Shown one piece after another: positions 51,661 to 59,938 of a DNA stretch of 64,000 bases. Origin of the DNA: BOG-908 sp965198915 (GTDB lineage Bacteria; Pseudomonadota; Alphaproteobacteria; Acetobacterales; Acetobacteraceae); assembly GCA_965198915.1 (NCBI GenBank), contig CBDAQC010000002.1, forward strand, positions 2,046,001 through 2,110,000. Direction: 5' to 3'. The notes beneath the pieces were generated by a model, which saw only the letters and a program-made list of their open reading frames with translations, did no database searches and had not been told where the DNA came from. Position numbers and translations under genes: made by a program. How positions within the stretch are numbered: position 1 is the first letter of the stretch; each line of letters begins with the position of its first letter.

Positions 51661-52791
51661 ATGCCAGACCAAGTAGCCTTCCTCGACCTGAAAGCGCAGC
51701 AGCGCCGCATCGAACCCGCCCTGCGCGCCCGCCTGGAAGCCGTGCTGGCCCACTGCCAGTTCGTGCTGGGCCCCGAGGTCACCGAGCTGGAGCAACGCCT
51801 GGCCGCCTACGCCGGCGCCGCGCACTGCGTGAGCGTCAGCTCCGGCACGGACGCGCTGCAGATCGCCATGATGGCCGAGGGGATCGGCCGTGGGCACGCC
51901 GTCTTCCTGCCCGCCTTCACCTACACCGCTACCGCGGAGGTGCCGCTGGTCCTGGGTGCCACTCCGGTCTTCGTGGACGTGGACCCGCGCACCTTCCAGA
52001 TAGACGTGGCCGATCTGCGGCGGCGTATCGCCTCGGTAAAGGCCGAAGGCGTGCTGCGGCCGCGTGCCACGATAGGCGTGGACCTGTTCGGCCAGCCCGC
52101 CCCCTGGCCGGAGCTGCGCGAAGTGGCCGAAGAGCACGGCCTGTATTTGCTGGACGACTGCGCGCAGAGCTTCGGCGCCAGCCTGGCCGGCCGCAAACTG
52201 GGCTGCGAGGCGGACGCTACCGCCATCAGCTTCTTCCCCAGCAAACCGCTGGGCGGCTACGGCGATGGCGGGGCGCTGCTCACGGACTCGGCTGAGCGTG
52301 CCGCGCTGTTCCGCAGCCTGCGCACCCATGGCGAGGGCACCACGCGCTACGAGGTGCTGCGCACCGGCATGAACGGCCGGCTGGACACGCTGCAGGCTGC
52401 CGTGCTGCTGGCCAAGCTGGACGTGTTCGAGGCGGAGCTGGCCGCGCGCGAGCGCATCGCCCGCATCTACGATGCGGCGCTCGGGGTCCGCGTGATCATC
52501 CCCGCGAGGGTGCCGGACAGCGAGAGCGCCTGGGCGATCTACGCGATACTGCTGGCCGATCCGGCGGCGCGCGACGCGGTGCAGGCCGCGGTACGGGCGG
52601 ACGGCATACCGACCGCCGTCTACTACCCCCGGCCGCTGCATCATCAACCGGCCTACGCGCCGCATCATCGCGGCAACTCCCTGCCCGTCTCCGAGGACCT
52701 GGCCACCCGCATCCTTGCCCTGCCGATCCACCCCGACCTGACCGAAGCGCAGGCCCACCGCGTGGCCGAGGCGGTTCTGCGGGCAACCTGA
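51661..52791 (+). CDS. DegT/DnrJ/EryC1 family sugar aminotransferase
   Basis: 376 residues, PLP-dependent. VAFLDLKAQQRRIEPALR at the N-terminus resembles WbpE/PglE. Visible sites are SSGTDAL, FLPAFTYTATAEV, the Asp of DDCAQSFGA, and the Lys that binds PLP in FFPSKPLGGYGDGG. It would transfer an amino group from glutamate to a 4-keto or 3-keto UDP-sugar, perhaps the product of the upstream dehydratase. Confidence 0.92.
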   Translation: MPDQVAFLDLKAQQRRIEPALRARLEAVLAHCQFVLGPEVTELEQRLAAYAGAAHCVSVSSGTDALQIAMMAEGIGRGHAVFLPAFTYTATAEVPLVLGATPVFVDVDPRTFQIDVADLRRRIASVKAEGVLRPRATIGVDLFGQPAPWPELREVAEEHGLYLLDDCAQSFGASLAGRKLGCEADATAISFFPSKPLGGYGDGGALLTDSAERAALFRSLRTHGEGTTRYEVLRTGMNGRLDTLQAAVLLAKLDVFEAELAARERIARIYDAALGVRVIIPARVPDSESAWAIYAILLADPAARDAVQAAVRADGIPTAVYYPRPLHHQPAYAPHHRGNSLPVSEDLATRILALPIHPDLTEAQAHRVAEAVLRAT

Positions 52792-52840
52792 CAGGGTGCT
52801 GGCCTGTTCTGGCTCACACAACGAAGAGGGAGGCACGAGG

Positions 52841-53041
52841 ATGTCCGAAATCACCAAGGGCGAGCACAAGCCGAAATCACCCACCGACGACCTGACCCAT
52901 GCCGACACCGGCACCAAGAACGGCGTGCCCGCGGGTGCCACCGGGGAGGAGAGCCACGGCGGCTATGGCGGCACCGACCGCCTGGCCAGCGAGACCGCGG
53001 TGCATCCCGAAGGCGGCAAGGACCAGGGCAAGGATATCTGA
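52841..53041 (+). CDS. Small hydrophilic, probably disordered protein
   Basis: 66 residues, rich in Gly, Lys, Asp, Glu and Thr, with no hydrophobic segment (MSEITKGEHKPKSPTDD, ESHGGYGGTDR, EGGKDQGKDI). A strong AGGGAGG site supports translation. It resembles small hydrophilin-like stress proteins in composition only. I assign no function. Confidence 0.7.
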   Translation: MSEITKGEHKPKSPTDDLTHADTGTKNGVPAGATGEESHGGYGGTDRLASETAVHPEGGKDQGKDI

Positions 53042-53128
53042 CCTCACGGCCGTGGTGGCGGAGCCGGCTCAGGCCCAGGGCTCTGCCACCGTATGGCCGC
53101 CAGCGGAAGTTCTACGAAAACGGATACT

Positions 53129-53164
53129 AAACCGTCATGCGCAGGCGCCTGCGTATGACGGTTT
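53129..53164. terminator. Long palindrome, possible terminator
   Basis: AAACCGTCAT and ATGACGGTTT flank the self-complementary CGCAGGCGCCTGCG. One G-T wobble aside, the whole 36 bases pair as a single stem with almost no loop. TTTT closes the right arm. It could end transcription of the small gene upstream, or be a protein-binding dyad. Confidence 0.6.
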
Positions 53165-53271
53165 TCGGCGATGCGTCGGCTACCGTGGCCGTCTCGGATG
53201 GGGCACTACACCCTTCCTTTCCGCCGCGGAATGTCCTTTCCTGCCGGAGTGAAGCACCGCTGGAACGATAG

Positions 53272-54573
53272 ATGCCGAGAGACCTGATCCTGCACATAGG
53301 CACATCCAAGACGGGATCCACGTCGATCCAGTATTTGCTGGACCTCAATCGTTCTGCGCTCCTTGCACAAGGGTTCAGCTATCCTGGCAAAATTGCCGGC
53401 AACTCGCACGTGCTGCTTGCGACGACATTCACGTCCTTTCCGGCGATGTTGAGCGACACGGAACACAAGACATGGCAGGGCCGCAAACCGGAAGTGGCCA
53501 TCGAGGGTCACCTGGCAGAGCTGGAAGCCGAAGTGGCCGGACTGCCGGACAGCGTGTCCCGCATCATCCTGTCCGCGGAACAGTTCAGCATAAACCTGCG
53601 AACGGAGGCCGATGTCCGGCGCCTTCGCGATTTTACCACGAAGCTCGCCGACAGGTGCACCGTCGTCGTCTATCTTCGCCGCCAGGACGAGCATTTCGCC
53701 AGCCTCTACTCGCAGTTTTTACGCTGGGGCAAGATCGACGAGCCGGACATGCGAAAGCTCGACCCGCTTCATCAGGACTATGACTATGCCGCCTTGCTGG
53801 CACGTTGGGCGAACGTGTTCGGCAAACAGAACGTAATACCCCGGATATTCGAGCGCCCGGCGGGACAGCGCTTCGATGTCGTGGCCGATTTCGCCGGGGT
53901 GTGCGGGTTCGATCTGTCGCCGCTGCGGCTGCACACGGACGTCAACAAGAACCAGTCGATGAACCAGGCGGGACAGGAAGCCTTGCGTCGGCTTGGGGCG
54001 CGCCTGTCCAGCGATACGCCGGGTCAGGGGCCCGGCGGGGTTTTCTGGCAGCGTATTACCGACGCGGTCACGGCTGCCTCGCCAGGAAAGGGTTGGCTCC
54101 CCACACAGGCGCAAGCGCGTGCTTTCATGGACGGCTACGCAGTCTCGAACGAAGCCGTCCGCGCCGCCTATTTTCCGGACAGGGCGAGTCTGTTCCAGAT
54201 GGAATTCGACAGCCTGCCGGAGCACGAGACCGTCGTCTCTCCGGACGATGTGCAGACAGTGATGATCGAAGCCTTCCTTGCCTCCCTTGAGCAAGGCGCA
54301 ACACGCGAGTTGCGGCTACATCTGCAACGGGCCGATATGGCGAAGGCGGCCGGCGATCTGTCGCTGCAGCGCAGCGCGCTTTTCCAGGTTGTGCGCCTGG
54401 ACAACAAGCATCTCGGCGCGCGGTTGCGCCTGGCGAAGTGCTTCGCCGACCAGGGCGACCTGGAAAGTGCCAGCCAGCAACTCGACGCCGCAGCGGAGCT
54501 TTCGCCGGACAGCCCACAGGTCGTGGCACTTCGCCGCCGGTTCGCCACGCTGAAGCGAAAGGCGCGTGCGTGA
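53272..54573 (+). CDS. Sulfotransferase-like protein with C-terminal TPR
   Basis: 433 residues. The N-terminus LILHIGTSKTGSTSIQ is a sulfotransferase 5-prime phosphosulfate loop. VVVYLRRQDEHFASLYSQF looks like the 3-prime phosphate segment. The last 90 residues form TPR-like helices (AKCFADQGDLESASQQLDAAAEL). The substrate is unknown; surface polysaccharide is suggested by the neighbouring sugar genes. Composition is slightly less GC-rich than flanking genes. Confidence 0.78.
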   Translation: MPRDLILHIGTSKTGSTSIQYLLDLNRSALLAQGFSYPGKIAGNSHVLLATTFTSFPAMLSDTEHKTWQGRKPEVAIEGHLAELEAEVAGLPDSVSRIILSAEQFSINLRTEADVRRLRDFTTKLADRCTVVVYLRRQDEHFASLYSQFLRWGKIDEPDMRKLDPLHQDYDYAALLARWANVFGKQNVIPRIFERPAGQRFDVVADFAGVCGFDLSPLRLHTDVNKNQSMNQAGQEALRRLGARLSSDTPGQGPGGVFWQRITDAVTAASPGKGWLPTQAQARAFMDGYAVSNEAVRAAYFPDRASLFQMEFDSLPEHETVVSPDDVQTVMIEAFLASLEQGATRELRLHLQRADMAKAAGDLSLQRSALFQVVRLDNKHLGARLRLAKCFADQGDLESASQQLDAAAELSPDSPQVVALRRRFATLKRKARA

Positions 54574-54699
54574 AAGAAATAGTCGCCGTCCCTGTTGCGT
54601 GTGACTGGTTCAGCAAGGTCGGGAGTGTCGTATGCAAAGGACGCTCGGTGTGACGCACCTGCACCCGCTCGTTCCCAAGCGCCCGCTTCCTGCCTGATC

Positions 54700-55170
54700 T
54701 CACCTACTCTTAATTGCCGCAATCAACCGCCCCAGCGCGTCGCCAAGCTCCCCGTCCACCCCTTCCACGCGCTCCGCCGCCACCACCCGCCGCGGCGCCG
54801 TCACGCGCGGGCCGCCCACCAGGTCCTGCACGAAGCGCAGGCGCTCCACCACGCGCCGCCCGGCATGGGTGTTGATACGCTCAATCAGCGTGGCCGAAAG
54901 ATGGGTCAGCTCCATCGCAACCGGCCCGGAGCAGGCGATCGTCAGTTGCGTGCCCACCAGCCGGCGCGGCTCCGTCTCCAGCGCCAGGCGCGGCCCCACG
55001 ATCGACGCCCACTCGCTCATCAGCAGCGCGCCGGCCGGCGACTTCTTCCTGTAGGCCGCGCGCGTCAGCCCCGGCACCAGCTCGGCCAGCCCGCGTGCCA
55101 CGTAGGCGCGGCGCTCGAAGCCTGCCTTGTCGCCCGAGGCGGTGTTGTCAGAAGCCTTCTCTTTCGCCAT
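54700..55170 (-). CDS. DUF721 (DciA-like) protein
   Basis: 156 residues. The DUF721 core is LMSEWASIVGPRLALETEPRRL, then LTIACSGPVAMELTHL and INTHAGRRVVERLRFVQD. DciA, in this family, loads the replicative helicase in many bacteria. The start at 55170 shares bases with a possible mutY ATG on the other strand. Divergent DUF721-mutY is usual in Alphaproteobacteria. Confidence 0.87.
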   Translation of the reverse strand: MAKEKASDNTASGDKAGFERRAYVARGLAELVPGLTRAAYRKKSPAGALLMSEWASIVGPRLALETEPRRLVGTQLTIACSGPVAMELTHLSATLIERINTHAGRRVVERLRFVQDLVGGPRVTAPRRVVAAERVEGVDGELGDALGRLIAAIKSR

Positions 55171-55183
55171 GCACGCTCCTGCC

Positions 55184-56245
55184 ATGCCGCAACCGGATCC
55201 CGCTGCTCTTCTCGCCTGGTATGACCGCCACCGCCGCAGCATGCCCTGGCGCGCTCTGCCTGGCGAGGCGCCTGATCCGTATCGCGTTTGGCTCAGCGAG
55301 ATCATGCTGCAGCAGACGACAGTGGCCGCCGTCATCGGCTACTTCAACCGCTTCGTCGCCCGCTTTCCGGACGTGTTCGCCCTGGCCCAGGCCCCGCCCG
55401 ACGCGGTGATGTCCGCCTGGGCCGGGCTGGGCTACTACGCCCGCGCCCGCAACCTGCACGCCTGCGCAAAAGCCGTAGCCGCGTCGGGCGGCGCCTTTCC
55501 GTGCACGGTCGAAGCCCTGCTCGCGCTGCCCGGTATCGGCCCCTACACGGCGCGCGCCGTGGCCGCGATCGCGTTCGGCGTGCCGGTGGTCCCGGTGGAC
55601 GCCAACGTGGAACGCGTGACCGCCCGCCTGTACGCCATTGACGCGCCGATGCCACCGGCCAGGCCCGCCATCGCCGCCGCCGCCGCGCGTTTCGGCGAAC
55701 ACGAAGCCGCCCGCGCCCGCGCCTCGGATTTCGCGCAATCCCTGTTTGACCTGGGCGCCACCATCTGCACCCAGCGGCCCAACTGCCTGCTGTGCCCGCT
55801 TGCGCCTGGCTGCCAGGGCCGCGCCGCCGGCGCGCCGGAAACCCTGCCGCGCCGCGCCGCCAAGCCGATGCGTCCGCTGCGCCACGGTGCGCTGTTCTGG
55901 CTGACGGACGCGCAGGGCCAGGTGCTGCTGCGGCGCCGCCCGCCCACCGGGCTGCTCGGCGGCATGACGGAACTGCCTGGCACCGAGTGGCGCCCCACCA
56001 CCTGGAGCGAGGAGGACGCCAGCGCGGCCGCGCCGATGCAAGCCGCCTGGCGGCATGTGGGCCAGGTCCGCCACGGCTTCACCCATTTCGAACTGCATCT
56101 GGAGGTGTTCGCCGCCAGCGTGCCCCGCATAGACGCGCCAGGCTTCCTGCGCCCGGCGGACGGGCTGGCGCCGGAGGCGCTGCCAACCCTCATGCGCAAG
56201 GGCGTGGCGCTGGCCCGCGCCCTGGCCCCGGCACGGGCCGCATGA
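55184..56245 (+). CDS. mutY: A/G-specific adenine glycosylase
   Basis: Removes adenine mispaired with 8-oxoguanine. 353 residues. The catalytic Glu is in LSEIMLQQTTVAAV, the helix-hairpin-helix LPGIGPYTARAVAAIAFG is followed by the catalytic Asp in VDANVERV, and the iron-sulfur cysteines are CTQRPNCLLCPLAPGC. A C-terminal NUDIX-like domain recognises 8-oxoG. The start is uncertain: ATG 55184 or 55169, neither with a good ribosome site. The stop overlaps crcB (ATGA). Confidence 0.95.
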   Translation: MPQPDPAALLAWYDRHRRSMPWRALPGEAPDPYRVWLSEIMLQQTTVAAVIGYFNRFVARFPDVFALAQAPPDAVMSAWAGLGYYARARNLHACAKAVAASGGAFPCTVEALLALPGIGPYTARAVAAIAFGVPVVPVDANVERVTARLYAIDAPMPPARPAIAAAAARFGEHEAARARASDFAQSLFDLGATICTQRPNCLLCPLAPGCQGRAAGAPETLPRRAAKPMRPLRHGALFWLTDAQGQVLLRRRPPTGLLGGMTELPGTEWRPTTWSEEDASAAAPMQAAWRHVGQVRHGFTHFELHLEVFAASVPRIDAPGFLRPADGLAPEALPTLMRKGVALARALAPARAA

Positions 56246-56622
56246 TCCGGCTTTATCTTCTGGTGGGCCTGGGCGGCGCCTTGGGCAGCGTGGCGCGGTT
56301 CTGGCTGGCCGCCGCGGTCCTGCGCCTGACCGGCGCCGGCTTTCCCTGGGGCACCGTGCTCATCAACATCAGCGGCTCGCTGATCATCGGCTGGCTGGCC
56401 GGCGGCCTGGCCCTGGGCCGCCCGGGCGTCGCGGCATTCGCCATGGCAGGGCTGTGCGGCGGCTTCACCACGTTTTCCGCGTTCAGCTTGCAGACGGTGG
56501 AATTGCTGCGCAGCGGACGGACAATGGAAGCGGCGGCGAACGTTTGCGTCTCTGTGGTGGTGTGCGTCTGCGCGGCATTTGTCGGGGTGCAGGTAGGAAG
56601 CAGGCAAGGCCTTCTTTTTTGA
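56242..56622 (+). CDS. crcB: Fluoride ion channel CrcB/Fluc
   Basis: 126 residues with four membrane helices. Conserved segments are GGALGSVARFW, PWGTVLINISGSLIIGWLAG and GLCGGFTTFSAFSLQ, including the Asn and Phe residues that line the fluoride pore. It lowers cytoplasmic fluoride. It overlaps the mutY stop. The last residues (GLLF) and the stop codon come from the following AT-rich repeat. Confidence 0.93.
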   Translation: MIRLYLLVGLGGALGSVARFWLAAAVLRLTGAGFPWGTVLINISGSLIIGWLAGGLALGRPGVAAFAMAGLCGGFTTFSAFSLQTVELLRSGRTMEAAANVCVSVVVCVCAAFVGVQVGSRQGLLF

Positions 56623-56733
56623 AAAAAGAAGCAAAAAACTTTTCCTACCTGTCGGCGAGACTTCGACGACCCGCCGACAGGGATCAGAAGTTTTTTGCTT
56701 CTTTTTTTCAAAAAAGAAGGCCTTGCTTCCTTA
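56594..56733. repeat. AT-rich long inverted repeat, copy 11
   Basis: Overlaps the end of crcB and provides its TGA. The left arm is at about 56594-56644 and the right arm at 56687-56733. The core has CCTGTCGGCG...CGCCGACAGG, a near-perfect second stem. phhA starts 16 bases after it. Confidence 0.94.
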
Positions 56734-56749
56734 ACAGAAGGAAACACCC

Positions 56750-57532
56750 ATGGACCACACAGTCCCGCAAAACTGGCAAGGCTACACGCCGGAAGAACAC
56801 GACGTCTGGCGCACCCTCTACAACCGCCAGACCGAAATCCTGCCAGGCTTGGCCTGTGACGCCTTCCTGCAGGGCGTGGAGAAGCTGGACCTGTCCGCCG
56901 GCATACCCGATTTCGAGCGCTTGTCGGAGCGGCTGCACGCGCTGACCGGCTGGCGCGTGGTGGCCGTCCCCGGCCTGGTGCCGGACGCCGTGTTCTACGA
57001 GCATCTGGCCAACCGCCGCTTTCCCGCCGGTCGCTTCATACGCGGCGCGCACCAGCTGGATTACCTGGAGGAGCCTGACGTCTTCCACGACGTGTTCGGC
57101 CACGTGCCGATGCTGACGGACCCGACCTTCGCCGACTACATGCAGGCCTACGGGCGCGGCGGACTGCGCGCGCAGGGCCTCGGCCGGCTGCATAACCTGG
57201 CTCGGCTGTACTGGTACACGGTGGAGTTCGGCTTGCTGCAGACCGAAGCGGGCCTGCGAATCTACGGCGCGGGCATCGTCTCGTCCGCTACCGAATCCCG
57301 CTACGCGCTGGAGGATCCCCGGCCGCACCGCCTGGCCTTCAACCTGCAGCGCGTCATGCGCACGCCCTACAAGATCGACGACGTGCAGGCGGTCTATTTC
57401 GTCATCCCGTCGCTGCAGGCGCTGCTGGACGCCACCGCCAACACCGATTTCGGCCCGGTCTACGACGCGCTGGCACGGGCGGACGACATCCCGATCGAGG
57501 CCGTGCTGGCCGAAGATGTCGGCGCTGGATGA
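56750..57532 (+). CDS. phhA: Phenylalanine 4-monooxygenase
   Basis: Converts phenylalanine to tyrosine using tetrahydropterin and Fe(II). 260 residues, the bacterial catalytic-domain-only form. The iron ligands are the two His of DVFHDVFGHVP and the Glu of YWYTVEFGL. The pterin dehydratase that recycles the cofactor is at 45618. AGAAGGAAA precedes the ATG. The 3-prime end overlaps the next gene by 17 bases. Confidence 0.95.
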   Translation: MDHTVPQNWQGYTPEEHDVWRTLYNRQTEILPGLACDAFLQGVEKLDLSAGIPDFERLSERLHALTGWRVVAVPGLVPDAVFYEHLANRRFPAGRFIRGAHQLDYLEEPDVFHDVFGHVPMLTDPTFADYMQAYGRGGLRAQGLGRLHNLARLYWYTVEFGLLQTEAGLRIYGAGIVSSATESRYALEDPRPHRLAFNLQRVMRTPYKIDDVQAVYFVIPSLQALLDATANTDFGPVYDALARADDIPIEAVLAEDVGAG

Positions 57533-58694
57533 GGCGCGCCTAGCCTCCCCACGCACCCGGGAGGCCGGCGCGTCCGGCCGCAAGCTCAGGGAACTCGACT
57601 CGGTGCGCGGGATCGCCGCGGTGGTGGTGTTCAACCTGCATTTCCTGGGCGGCGTGCGCGGGGACCTGCTGGCGCGGCTTGGCGCCACGCCGTTCTACGG
57701 CGCCGCCAATGGCGGGGCGGCCGTCCTGCTGTTCTTCGTGCTCTCCGGCTTCGTGCTGACGCTGGCACCCTTGCGCGCCGGCCGCCTGCACCGCCTCGCC
57801 GGGCCGGCGATCAGGCGCTACCCCCGCCTGGCAGGACCGGTCGTCCTGGCGGGCCTGGCCTCCGTGGCGCTCGCCACCTGCGGTGGCTTTCCCGGCACGG
57901 GGTGGATCGGCACGCGCACCGGCAAGCTGTTCCCGCTCGACATGTTCTGGGGCAGCCAGATGCACAATGACGCAGCCTGGCCGGTGCTGCGCGAGGCGGC
58001 CTTCGGCACGTTCTTCCTCGGCACGGCAGACCACAACCCTGTCCTATGGACCATGAAGTGGGAACTGTTCGGCAGCGCCCTGTCGTTCGGCCTCGCTTTC
58101 GTCCTCCTGCTCCCGGTGCCGCGCGCGTGGCGGCTGGCCGGCGCCTGCGCGCTCGCCGGCGTCGCGGCCTGGCACAGCATATGGCTGATCGGCTTTCCAA
58201 TCGGCGTGGCCGGCGCGGTGGCGCATCTGCGGCATGGACACCGGCTGCGTATCTCGCCGCTGGCCGCGGGCTTGCTGTTCTGCGCCGCGGCCTTCGTCAT
58301 GTCCTGGAACATCGAGCACGCGGCCGGCGCCTGGCGCTGGGCAGACGCGGTTCCGGAACGCCACCGGACCTACCTTTGGGCGGTCGTGCAGAGCGGCGCC
58401 GGCGCCGCCATGCTGGCGATCGCGCTTTACTGCGCGCCGGCCAGGCGGCTGCTGCGGACGCGCTTCTTCGGCGCCCTGGGGCATCTGTCCTTCCCGCTAT
58501 ACCTCACGCATTTCTTCGTGCTGCTTTCGCTGGGCACATGGACCTGCCTGGCGGTCTTCCCCAACGGCGTAACGCTAGCCTGGCTGCCGGCCTTCTACGT
58601 CGCCATGCTGGCCGCGTCCTGCGCCGTGGCCTACCCGCTCGCCGTGTTCGACCGTGGGTGGATCAGGCTGCTGTTCAGGTTGAGTCCGAGGTGA
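57516..58694 (+). CDS. Acyltransferase 3 family membrane protein
   Basis: 392 residues with about ten membrane helices. The N-terminal ELDSVRGIAAVVVFNLHFLGG has the conserved R and H of the family, and FFVLSGFVLTL follows. LSFPLYLTHFF near the C-terminus is also typical. Members O-acylate sugars on polysaccharide, LPS or other envelope glycans. It overlaps phhA, but a functional link is unlikely. Confidence 0.9.
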   Translation: MSALDEARLASPRTREAGASGRKLRELDSVRGIAAVVVFNLHFLGGVRGDLLARLGATPFYGAANGGAAVLLFFVLSGFVLTLAPLRAGRLHRLAGPAIRRYPRLAGPVVLAGLASVALATCGGFPGTGWIGTRTGKLFPLDMFWGSQMHNDAAWPVLREAAFGTFFLGTADHNPVLWTMKWELFGSALSFGLAFVLLLPVPRAWRLAGACALAGVAAWHSIWLIGFPIGVAGAVAHLRHGHRLRISPLAAGLLFCAAAFVMSWNIEHAAGAWRWADAVPERHRTYLWAVVQSGAGAAMLAIALYCAPARRLLRTRFFGALGHLSFPLYLTHFFVLLSLGTWTCLAVFPNGVTLAWLPAFYVAMLAASCAVAYPLAVFDRGWIRLLFRLSPR

Positions 58695-58740
58695 GGAAAA
58701 AAGGCCTTCTTTTTTGAAGACAAGAAGGCCTTCCTTCCTT
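58695..58740. repeat. AT-rich repeat, short fused copy 12
   Basis: A 46-base miniature in which a left arm end (AAGGCCTTCTTTTTTGAAGA) is joined directly to a right arm end (CAAGAAGGCCTTCCTTCC). It starts just after the acyltransferase stop and 30 bases before hisB. It looks like an internal deletion of the full element. Confidence 0.85.
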
Positions 58741-58769
58741 CCCCACGACCCCCGCGCTACACCCCCCAG

Positions 58770-59360
58770 ATGAGCCGAACCGCCCGCCTGACCCGCACCA
58801 CCACGGAAACCGACATCACCCTCACTCTGGACCTGGACGGCACAGGCTCGGCCACTATCGATACCGGCGTAGGCTTCTTCGACCACATGCTGACCGCCTT
58901 TGCCCGCCACGCGATGTTTGATCTGACCGTTCACGCCAAAGGCGACCTGCACATAGACAGCCATCACACGGTCGAAGACGTGGGCATCGTGCTGGGACAG
59001 GCGATACGGCAGGCGCTGGGCGACAAGCGCGGCATCACCCGCTTCGGCCAGGCACTGGTGCCCATGGACGAGGCGCTGGCGGAGGCCGCGATCGACATCT
59101 CCGGCCGCGCCCATGTCGCCTGGTCCGTAGCCTTCGAACGGCCGATGCTAGGCATGATGGACACTCAGCTCGTGGAGGAGTTCTTCCGCGCGCTGGCCGG
59201 CAACGCCCTGGTCACGCTGCACGTCACGCGCCGCGCCGGCAGCAACGCCCACCACGTGGCCGAAGCGTGCTTCAAGGCGGTGGCGCGTGCGCTGCGCATG
59301 GCGGTGGCGCCCGATTCGCGGCAGAACGGCACCATACCATCCACGAAGGGTGCGCTGTGA
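58770..59360 (+). CDS. hisB: Imidazoleglycerol-phosphate dehydratase
   Basis: Sixth step of histidine biosynthesis. 196 residues, the monofunctional form. Mn-binding histidines are in GVGFFDHML, HIDSHHTVED and SNAHHVAEA. First gene of a his cluster; the stop overlaps the next start (GTGA). Confidence 0.96.
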   Translation: MSRTARLTRTTTETDITLTLDLDGTGSATIDTGVGFFDHMLTAFARHAMFDLTVHAKGDLHIDSHHTVEDVGIVLGQAIRQALGDKRGITRFGQALVPMDEALAEAAIDISGRAHVAWSVAFERPMLGMMDTQLVEEFFRALAGNALVTLHVTRRAGSNAHHVAEACFKAVARALRMAVAPDSRQNGTIPSTKGAL

Positions 59361-59716
59361 GACTATACACGACCCACCTGCGACGCGACCGCGCGCCGCT
59401 GCTCGTGCGCGAGGGATTCTCCGGCGCGGCGTTCTGGTTCGGCGCGCTCTGGCTGGCGGCGGGCCGCGCCTGGGTGGCGGCCGGCCTGACCATGGCCGCG
59501 TTCCTGCTGACCCTCGCCATCTGCCGCTGGTCCGGCACGGCGGCGCCGCTGGCCGGCCTGGCCGTGCTGCAAGGGCTGCTGTGCCCAGACCTGCTGCGCT
59601 GGAGCCTGGACCAGCGCGGGTTTGCGCGCGGCCCGGTGGTGACCGGGACTGGCGTGGACCAGGCGCTGGCCCGGCTGCTGGACGCGCGGCCGGAGCTTAT
59701 TCCGCGGGTGGTCTGA
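59357..59716 (+). CDS. DUF2628-type small membrane protein
   Basis: 119 residues with two to three hydrophobic segments (GAAFWFGALWLAAGRAWVAAG, then another pair). The N-terminus MRLYTTHLRRD fits the DUF2628 family. It uses a GTG start inside the hisB stop codon, so translation is coupled. Its presence between hisB and hisH is, as I recall, common in related genomes. Function unknown. Confidence 0.82.
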   Translation: MRLYTTHLRRDRAPLLVREGFSGAAFWFGALWLAAGRAWVAAGLTMAAFLLTLAICRWSGTAAPLAGLAVLQGLLCPDLLRWSLDQRGFARGPVVTGTGVDQALARLLDARPELIPRVV

Positions 59717-59727
59717 GGTGGTTGGGC

Positions 59728-59920
59728 AGGAAGGAAGCAAGGCCTTCTTTTTCGAGAAAAAAAAGCAAAAAGCTCTTGTCTGCGCTGTCGCGGCGCGGGG
59801 ACACGCGCGCCTGATACTTCCGGTGCGCGCCTTGTTGCTTCCCGCCTCACGCGTACGGGGCAAATGCGGGGAGACAAAAGTTTTTTGGTCCTTTTTTTCA
59901 AAAAAGGACTGCTTGCTCAC
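59728..59920. repeat. AT-rich long inverted repeat, copy 13
   Basis: Inside the his cluster, between the DUF2628 gene and hisH. The left arm (about 59728-59778) is of the CTTC type. The right arm (about 59873-59920) is of the GTCC/GGAC type. The interior starts with GTCTGCGCTGTCGCGG, as in copies 1 and 8. Confidence 0.93.
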
Positions 59921-59938
59921 TTCCTCCGGCGTCCCCGC

